Positions 13,299 to 18,132 of a stretch of DNA of 18,132 nucleotides are shown piece after piece. Each line of letters begins with the position of its first letter. Position 1 is the first letter of the stretch. This stretch comes from Vallitaleaceae bacterium (lineage in GTDB: Bacteria > Bacillota > Clostridia > Lachnospirales > Vallitaleaceae). The DNA lies in NCBI GenBank assembly GCA_027858555.1, contig JAQICP010000554.1, forward strand, positions 1-18,132. The letters run 5' to 3'. Both the position numbers and the translations under genes were made by a program. A model generated the notes under the pieces. The model did no database searches, was not told the DNA's origin, and was given only the letters and a program-made list of their open reading frames with translations.

Positions 13299-14258
13299 GT
13301 GTTTGAATTTGAAAAACCAAATATTGATATTCAACAGTTAGATGAGGATAGTGGTTATGGTAAGTTTATTATCGAACCACTAGAAAGAGGATATGGAACA
13401 ACACTTGGTAATTCACTTAGAAGAATTATGTTATCTTCACTACCAGGTACTGCTGTTAGCAGTATTAAAATAGAACGTGTACTTCATGAGTTTTCAACAA
13501 TTGAAGGCGTTAAAGAAGATGTATCAGAAATTATTCTTAATATCAAGAATATAGCACTCAAAAACAATAGTGACAGCTATGAACCAAAAGTAGCTTATAT
13601 TGAATTTGAAGGTGAAGGTGTTGTAACTGCTGCTGATATACAAGCAGATCCAGATATTGAAATTGTTAACCCTGATGCTGTTATAGCAACTTTAAGTGGT
13701 GGTCCTGAAAGTAAATTATTCATGGAACTTACTATCACTAGAGGTAGAGGTTATATCAGCGCAGATAAGAATAAATCTGATGAGCAACCAATCGGCGTTA
13801 TTCCAATTGATTCGATTTACACACCAGTTGAACGTGTTAATCTAATCGTTGAAAATACCCGCGTTGGTCAAATCACAGATTATGATAAGTTGACACTTGA
13901 AGTATGGACTAATGGTTCTTTAAAACCAGATGAAGCAGTAAGTTTAGCTGCAAAGGTTTTAAGTGAGCATTTGAACTTATTCATTGACTTATCAGAGAAT
14001 GCGAAACATGCTGAAGTAATGGTTGAAAAAGAAGATGATGAAAAAGAAAAGGTACTCGAGATGAGAATTGATGAATTGGAATTATCTGTACGTTCATATA
14101 ATTGCTTAAAGCGTGCTGGTATTAATACAGTAGAAGAATTAACTAATAAGACACCTGAAGAGATGATGAAGGTTAGAAACTTAGGACGTAAGTCTTTAGA
14201 AGAAGTTCTTTTAAAGCTTAAAGAATTGGAACTTTCCTTAAGATCTACAGAAGAATAG
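13299..14258 (+). CDS. rpoA: DNA-directed RNA polymerase subunit alpha
   Basis: A 319-residue protein starting at GTG 13299 behind AAAGGAGGG. The N-terminal domain (about 1-230) dimerises and binds beta and beta-prime; it shows LERGYGTTLGNSLRRIMLSS (residues 28-47) and GVIPIDSIYTPVERVN. A charged linker (EKEDDEKEK, about 243-251) leads to the C-terminal domain, where SVRSYNCLKRAGI places Arg265 at the same number as the E. coli residue that contacts UP-element DNA. It is therefore consistent with A+T-rich upstream elements such as that before the rpsM promoter. The gap before it is 103 bases. Confidence 0.98.
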   Translation: MFEFEKPNIDIQQLDEDSGYGKFIIEPLERGYGTTLGNSLRRIMLSSLPGTAVSSIKIERVLHEFSTIEGVKEDVSEIILNIKNIALKNNSDSYEPKVAYIEFEGEGVVTAADIQADPDIEIVNPDAVIATLSGGPESKLFMELTITRGRGYISADKNKSDEQPIGVIPIDSIYTPVERVNLIVENTRVGQITDYDKLTLEVWTNGSLKPDEAVSLAAKVLSEHLNLFIDLSENAKHAEVMVEKEDDEKEKVLEMRIDELELSVRSYNCLKRAGINTVEELTNKTPEEMMKVRNLGRKSLEEVLLKLKELELSLRSTEE

Positions 14259-14286
14259 TAATTTAAAGATAAGGAGGCTAAGTTAG

Positions 14287-14823
14287 ATGGCTGGATATAG
14301 AAAACTTGGTAGAACATCTGCGCAAAGAAAAGCTTTGTTGAGAAATCAAGTAACTAATTTGATTTACCATGGTAAGATTACAACAACTGAAGCTAAAGCG
14401 AAAGAAGTTCGCCGTATGGCAGAAAAATTGATTACAACTGCAATTAAAGAAAAAGATAACTATGAGAACATCACTGTTAATCAAAAAGTGCCTAAGAAAA
14501 CTGCAGATGGTAAGAGAGTTAAAACTGTTGTCGATGGTAAAAAAGTTCTTGCTTATGAAGAAATTAGTAAGTCAATTAAGAAAGATAGCCCTACAAGATT
14601 AATAGCTCGTAGAAAAATTCTTTCAATCGTATATGCTGTAACAGAAGTACCAGCAGAAGCAGCTGGTAAAAAAGCTAATACTAAAAAAGTTGATTTAGTA
14701 GGAAAATTATTTGATGAAATAGCTCCTAAATACGCTGACCGTAAAGGCGGATATACTAGAATTATTAAAGTAGGTCCTCGTAAAGGTGACGGCGCAGAAG
14801 AAGTTATTCTTGAATTAGTATAA
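14287..14823 (+). CDS. rplQ: 50S ribosomal protein L17 with large internal insertion
   Basis: A 178-residue L17, about 50 residues longer than the 120-127 of B. subtilis or E. coli. The family N-terminus (MAGYRKLGRTSAQRKALLRN) and C-terminus (GGYTRIIKVGPRKGDGAEE near residues 153-171) are intact. The extra length is a lysine-rich block at about residues 56-104, inserted after the helix ending AEKLITTAIKE and before LIARRKIL. A smaller addition lies at about 118-135. Similar long L17 forms are familiar to me from Lachnospiraceae-type clostridia. L17 lies near the tunnel exit on the solvent side. AAGGAGGC precedes the ATG; the gene ends the operon at a terminator. Confidence 0.96.
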   Translation: MAGYRKLGRTSAQRKALLRNQVTNLIYHGKITTTEAKAKEVRRMAEKLITTAIKEKDNYENITVNQKVPKKTADGKRVKTVVDGKKVLAYEEISKSIKKDSPTRLIARRKILSIVYAVTEVPAEAAGKKANTKKVDLVGKLFDEIAPKYADRKGGYTRIIKVGPRKGDGAEEVILELV

Positions 14824-14836
14824 TCATATAATAGAC

Positions 14837-14870
14837 AGGGATTAAGTATAGCTTAGTCCCTTTTTTATTT
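14837..14870 (+). terminator. Intrinsic terminator after rplQ
   Basis: AGGGATTAAG (14837-14846) pairs with CTTAGTCCCT (14852-14861) around TATAG, ten pairs with one U-G, directly followed by a run of T (through 14866) and TATTT. It begins 13 bases after the rplQ stop and marks the end of the alpha operon. It is the only convincing intrinsic terminator in the window. Confidence 0.9.
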
Positions 14871-14967
14871 GACTGGAAAGTGTTGTTTAAAGAAGGCTAT
14901 ATTTTGTCAGCCTGATTATCCTTTGGACCAAACAGGTAGCTGAGATAGGCTTAGTGTGCAAATAGAA

Positions 14968-15051
14968 AGTGAAAGAAAGTAAATCGAAAGCAAATAGTAG
15001 ATAGCAGTCAGTAATTAGTAAGCAGTTGTTAGTGGCTAGTAAGTAGATAGT
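14968..15051 (+). repeat. Degenerate 7-bp tandem array (AGTNNNN)
   Basis: From 14989 to 15051 nine consecutive 7-base units all begin with AG, and six of them (at 14996, 15010, 15017, 15024, 15031 and 15038) begin AGT; the others are AGC at 14989 and 15003 and AGA at 15045. Less regular units in the same phase extend back to 14968. The four remaining positions vary freely. Such short heptad arrays recall the STRR-type heptamers of some genomes, but I claim no family relation. Confidence 0.65.
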
Positions 15052-15140
15052 TTGTTGATTAAAAAATAATTGTTCTAATTCAAGTAGTAGTAATGTCATA
15101 CTAGATTATATGTGGCATCAATGTTATTATATAGAAAGCA

Positions 15141-15231
15141 TAAACTATAACCATAAACTACAACAATAAATTATAATAGTAAATTACAACAATAAACTAC
15201 AAAGATAACTTATAACTATAACTAAAACCAC
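15141..15231 (+). repeat. 13-bp tandem array, consensus TAAAYTAYAACAA
   Basis: Seven 13-base units run without gaps, starting at 15141, 15154, 15167, 15180, 15193, 15206 and 15219. The first five start TAAA[CT]TA and the last two are more diverged (TAACT...). Units 2 and 4 differ at one position only. All differences are substitutions, so the period is strictly kept. The array contains almost no G on this strand. Confidence 0.8.
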
Positions 15232-15276
15232 GTATAGATAATAGGTAAGGTTGTATGGATATGAAGAATAAAGCAA

Positions 15277-15296
15277 TACAACATGTTACAACATGT
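15277..15296 (+). promoter_or_regulatory. 10-bp direct repeat with embedded 16-bp dyad before ecfA1
   Basis: TACAACATGT occurs twice in direct tandem (15277-15286 and 15287-15296). The same bases form a perfect dyad, ACATGTT (15281-15287), AC, AACATGT (15290-15296). It ends 12 bases before the ecfA1 start, next to the binding site GAGGT, a place where a repressor or an RNA hairpin would block expression. The function is inferred; it could also be a small slippage product. Confidence 0.45.
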
Positions 15297-15308
15297 GTGA
15301 GGTAAGAT

Positions 15309-16160
15309 ATGGCAATAATTAGTGGTCTAAATTTAACATATGAGTATAAAATTCATAATGAAGAGGGTGTTGTTGAATCCACTCACAAGGCAATTAAAGA
15401 TGTGGCTTTGGATGTTATGAAGGGTGAGTTTATTGCCATCCTTGGACATAACGGGTCGGGTAAATCAACACTAGCCAAACATATCAATGCCCTCTTAAAA
15501 CCAACTGAGGGTACAATTCTCATAAAAGGTATGGATTCTAAGGATGACGAGCATGTATGGGATATCAGGCAAACAGCGGGTATGGTATTTCAAAATCCAG
15601 ATAATCAGATTATCGCTACCATTGTAGAAGAAGATGTTGCATTTGGTCCTGAGAATATGGGCGTCGAGGCTAGTTTAATAAGAGAACACGTAGATAAGGC
15701 ACTCGTAGCGGTTGAGATGACGGAATATGCTCGTCACTCCCCAAACAAGCTCTCTGGGGGTCAGAAACAGCGTATTGCCATAGCTGGTGTACTTGCAATG
15801 AAGCCGGAATGTATTATTCTTGATGAACCTACAGCTATGCTAGATCCATCAGGACGTAACGAGGTATTAAAAACGGTTCTAGAATTAAACAAAGAAGAGG
15901 GCATAACAATCATACTCATAACCCATTTTATGGAAGAAGCAGTACTCGCTGATAGAGTCCTCGTTATGTCAGAAGGTGAAGTTGTCCTAGGTGGCACACC
16001 TAAAGAAGTGTTTAGTAAAGTAGAATATATGAAATCGATTGGTCTTAGCGTACCTCAAGTAACAGAAGTGGCAAGTAAGTTGCAAAAGGATGGTGCTACA
16101 TTTAACCAAACGATACTGACAATAGATGAAATGGTAGATGCAATTTGTCAATTAAAGTAG
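15309..16160 (+). CDS. ecfA1: ECF transporter ATPase EcfA1
   Basis: A 283-residue ABC ATPase that, with EcfA2 and EcfT, drives uptake of vitamins or metal ions by interchangeable S components. Walker A GHNGSGKST is at residues 46-54, the Q-loop Gln at 95, the signature LSGGQ at 148-152, Walker B ending Asp172-Glu173, and the switch His206. A hydrophilic segment (about 14-28) lengthens the first beta hairpin, as in other clostridial EcfA1. GAGGT precedes the ATG. The last 16 bases overlap ecfA2 in another frame. The upstream gap holds a terminator and repeat arrays, so this begins a new transcription unit. Confidence 0.95.
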   Translation: MAIISGLNLTYEYKIHNEEGVVESTHKAIKDVALDVMKGEFIAILGHNGSGKSTLAKHINALLKPTEGTILIKGMDSKDDEHVWDIRQTAGMVFQNPDNQIIATIVEEDVAFGPENMGVEASLIREHVDKALVAVEMTEYARHSPNKLSGGQKQRIAIAGVLAMKPECIILDEPTAMLDPSGRNEVLKTVLELNKEEGITIILITHFMEEAVLADRVLVMSEGEVVLGGTPKEVFSKVEYMKSIGLSVPQVTEVASKLQKDGATFNQTILTIDEMVDAICQLK

Positions 16161-17017
16161 ATAATCTAACATATGTATATGGTATTGGTACACCTTTTGA
16201 AAAAAAGGCGTTAGAGAGTGTTTCTCTAGCGATTGAATCGGGACAATTTGTAGGCTTAATTGGCCATACAGGTTCAGGAAAATCAACCTTGATACAACAT
16301 TTTAATAGGCTACTGAAACCAACGCCTGCAGGTACTAGTGGACAGGTCTTTGTTAATGGTGTGGATATTAATGGTGTTGACGCCAAGGGCAAGCCGGTCA
16401 ATATAAAGGCAATCAGACAACAAGTCGGTCTGGTATTTCAGTACCCTGAGCATCAGCTGTTCGAGATGACCATCTATAAAGATGTGGCATTTGGCCCAAC
16501 TAATATGGGGCTCACAACGGACGAGATAGATGAACGGGTAAGGGGAGCCTTAACCAAGGTTGGTATTGACGAGGCTGACTATGAAAAATCGCCATTTGAA
16601 CTTTCTGGTGGGCAAAAGAGACGTGTTGCCATAGCAGGTGTTCTTGCTATGCAGCCTGATGTACTTATACTGGATGAACCTACGGCTGGTCTAGATCCAC
16701 AGGGCAGTCATGACATACTCATGGAAATACAGAAGATACATGACCTTGGCGGCATTACGATCATATTGGTATCTCATAACATGGAAGACATTGCTAGCTT
16801 TGTAGAAAGAATCATAGTGATGGATCAAGGGGCTATTCGGTATGACGGCACACCAAAAGAGGTATTTAGAGAAGTGGATGCACTTGAAGCTATGGGACTG
16901 GCAGTGCCACAAGTTTCTTATCTGATAAAAGCTTTAAGAGAAAAAGGCTATGATTTACCAGGTGATGTTACCACTGTTGAAGAAGCCTATGAAGCCCTTA
17001 GAAAGTTGATTAGGTGA
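16145..17017 (+). CDS. ecfA2: ECF transporter ATPase EcfA2
   Basis: A 290-residue ABC ATPase, partner of EcfA1. It starts at a TTG (16145), giving MSIKVDNLTYVYGIGTPFE, the standard EcfA2 N-terminus with its GTPFE motif; there is no in-frame ATG near. Walker A GHTGSGKST is at 40-48, Gln99 the Q-loop, LSGGQ 153-157, Asp177-Glu178 Walker B, His211 the switch. The start lies 16 bases inside ecfA1 with only a weak ribosome binding site, so translation most likely depends on ribosomes finishing ecfA1, keeping the two ATPases balanced. ecfT follows after four bases. Confidence 0.95.
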   Translation: MSIKVDNLTYVYGIGTPFEKKALESVSLAIESGQFVGLIGHTGSGKSTLIQHFNRLLKPTPAGTSGQVFVNGVDINGVDAKGKPVNIKAIRQQVGLVFQYPEHQLFEMTIYKDVAFGPTNMGLTTDEIDERVRGALTKVGIDEADYEKSPFELSGGQKRRVAIAGVLAMQPDVLILDEPTAGLDPQGSHDILMEIQKIHDLGGITIILVSHNMEDIASFVERIIVMDQGAIRYDGTPKEVFREVDALEAMGLAVPQVSYLIKALREKGYDLPGDVTTVEEAYEALRKLIR

Positions 17018-17021
17018 TTAT

Positions 17022-17825
17022 ATGATTAGAGATATTACAATCGGGCAATACTATCCAGCTGATTCTGTCCTACACCGACTAGATCCACGAACTAAACTGA
17101 TTATCACATTTATCTATATATCATCCCTTTTTATCTCTGTGAATTATATCAGTTACGGTTTTGTATTTGTATTTCTAGCTACGATTATTGGACTTTCAAA
17201 AGTACCAATCAAGTTTATGCTAAAAGGTTTGAAGATGATATTTGTCATTATAATCTTCACGGTTGTGTTTAATGTATTCTTAACGCCCGGTGAAACCGAA
17301 GTATTTCGCTTTTGGAAAATCATAATATATAAAGAAGGTTTAATCACAGCCTCTTTGATGGCGACCAGATTAGTTTTTCTAATAATAGGTTCATCCATAT
17401 TAACGCTCACAACCTCACCCATCACACTGACCGATGGTATTGAGTATCTACTCAAACCTTTAGAAAAGATCAAAGTACCGGCCCATGAGATTGCCATGAT
17501 GATGACAATCGCATTGCGTTTCATTCCAATCCTACTTGAAGAGACGGATAAGATTATGAAAGCACAGATGGCAAGAGGTGCTGATTTTGAAACAGGCGGT
17601 TTAATAAAACGTGCCAAGAGCATGTTACCTTTATTAGTGCCACTCTTTATATCAGCATTTCGAAGAGCGGATGATCTGGCCCTTGCAATGGAAGCTAGAT
17701 GCTATAGAGGTGGCGAAGGCAGAACTAGAATGAATGTGTTGAAATATAAATGGCAAGATGGGATTGCCTTTCTGGTAATCGTATGTTATTTAGGTGTTTT
17801 GATAGCTTTCAAATTAGTTTTATAA
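17022..17825 (+). CDS. ecfT: ECF transporter transmembrane component EcfT
   Basis: A 267-residue integral membrane protein that couples the ATPases to S components. LDPRTKL at residues 20-26 is the family N-terminal motif, followed by several hydrophobic segments (about 26-57, 71-87, 108-130, 155-172, 203-212 and 247-264). The two coupling-helix motifs are ARG at 184-186 and ARCYRGG at 225-231, the usual Ala-Arg signatures that contact the ATPases; the second has Cys in place of Gly, common in Firmicutes. AGGTGA overlapping the ecfA2 stop is the ribosome binding site. With ecfA1A2 it forms a group II (shared) ECF module. Confidence 0.95.
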   Translation: MIRDITIGQYYPADSVLHRLDPRTKLIITFIYISSLFISVNYISYGFVFVFLATIIGLSKVPIKFMLKGLKMIFVIIIFTVVFNVFLTPGETEVFRFWKIIIYKEGLITASLMATRLVFLIIGSSILTLTTSPITLTDGIEYLLKPLEKIKVPAHEIAMMMTIALRFIPILLEETDKIMKAQMARGADFETGGLIKRAKSMLPLLVPLFISAFRRADDLALAMEARCYRGGEGRTRMNVLKYKWQDGIAFLVIVCYLGVLIAFKLVL

Positions 17826-17869
17826 TGCAAATAAGAATAAATACTTGATATTAAAACAGGTGATTAGTG

Positions 17870-18132
17870 ATGAAATATAAGATGTTGGTCGCATATGATG
17901 GGGCCGGGTACAGTGGCTTTCAGATACAAGAGAATGCAAACACAGTTGAGGCAGAGATTAGAAAAGCTTTGACGGTTATATTTAAAGATGATTATATGTT
18001 ATTATATTCAAGTAGGACTGACGCTGGTGTTCACGCCGTTGGACAAGTGATTGCACTCGAGGTGGATACAGCTATTCCAATGTGGCAGATACCACGTGCC
18101 ATTAATGCGAATTTACCTGAGTCGATTGTGTT
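17870..18132 (+). CDS. truA: tRNA pseudouridine(38-40) synthase TruA, N-terminal part (partial)
   Basis: The first 87 codons are present and the gene runs off the window. It reads MKYKMLVAYDGAGYSGFQIQ at the start and has SSRTDAGVHAVGQV, the TruA active-site motif, with the catalytic aspartate at residue 51. TruA isomerises uridines at positions 38-40 of the anticodon arm of many tRNAs. ATG 17870 follows AGGTGA by six bases; a GTG directly before it (17867) is a less likely start. ecfA1-ecfA2-ecfT-truA is a very common Firmicute order (often followed by rplM and rpsI, outside this window), so truA is probably co-transcribed with the ecf genes. Confidence 0.95.
   Translation, partial: MKYKMLVAYDGAGYSGFQIQENANTVEAEIRKALTVIFKDDYMLLYSSRTDAGVHAVGQVIALEVDTAIPMWQIPRAINANLPESIV

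Larger units (their letters stand above)
14824..15308 (+). other. 485-base non-coding gap between rplQ and ecfA1
   Basis: After the terminator, 14907-14943 can form a hairpin (TCAG with CTGA, then CCTG with CAGG, and inside TTTG with CAAA around GAC) with no T run. Two degenerate tandem arrays follow: period 7 (about 14968-15051) and period 13 (15141-15231). A dyad and a 10-bp direct repeat lie just before ecfA1. Strand composition changes sharply: the first array is rich in A and G, the second in A and C. I found no gene and no promoter with both good boxes, so the start of ecf transcription is unresolved. Confidence 0.7.

Noticed and set aside
14907..14943. Second terminator after rplQ
   Set aside because: A hairpin can form but no T run follows, so it does not qualify as an intrinsic terminator.
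14887..15099. A 70-codon minus-strand open frame over the 7-bp array
   Set aside because: Its leucine-rich, low-complexity translation follows from the repeats, and there is no start context.
15141..15231. 13-bp array as a CRISPR or origin iterons
   Set aside because: Units are contiguous without spacers, so not CRISPR; no DnaA boxes or replication genes are nearby.

Overview
The window is a low-GC (roughly 35-40% by eye), plus-strand-only stretch of a Clostridia-type Firmicute chromosome. It carries most of the S10-spc-alpha ribosomal protein supercluster, then an energy-coupling-factor (ECF) vitamin transporter module and the start of truA. A Lachnospirales-like host is my best inference, from the long N-terminus of L22, the large internal insertion in L17, zinc-ribbon forms of S14, L36, S4 and adenylate kinase, and a small KOW protein between map and infA. 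I could run no database search.

Layout: 1-5237 holds the S10 operon tail and first part of spc (rplD 3' end, rplW, rplB, rpsS, rplV, rpsC, rplP, rpmC, rpsQ, rplN, rplX, rplE, rpsN). 5268-9262 holds rpsH, rplF, rplR, rpsE, rpmD, rplO and secY. 9283-11429 holds adk, map, the KOW gene, infA and rpmJ. 11430-11763 is a gene-poor gap with a very good sigma-A promoter and a leader that can fold. 11764-14823 is the alpha operon (rpsM, rpsK, rpsD, rpoA, rplQ), closed by a strong intrinsic terminator. 14824-15308 is a non-coding gap with two degenerate tandem arrays of different period (7 bp and 13 bp) and a 16-bp dyad. 15309-17825 is ecfA1-ecfA2-ecfT, and truA begins at 17870 and runs off the window.

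The genes form the protein-synthesis core: large- and small-subunit proteins, translation initiation factor IF-1, the RNA polymerase alpha subunit, the SecY channel, adenylate kinase and N-terminal methionine removal. No convincing intrinsic terminator was seen between rplD and rplQ, and many genes overlap or abut (rplD/rplW, rpsC/rplP, rplP/rpmC, rplO/secY), so long read-through transcription is likely, with an internal promoter boosting the alpha operon. The ECF genes encode two ATPases and the transmembrane coupling protein; no substrate-binding S component lies in the window, as expected for a shared (group II) module.

Nothing in the coding content is a new defence, mobile or metabolic system. 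What deserves a second look is non-coding: the promoter and folded leader of rpsM, a possible broken small gene overlapping the rpmJ stop, the two tandem arrays and dyad before ecfA1, and several hairpins between ribosomal genes. The L17 insertion and the KOW protein are the most interesting protein-level points.
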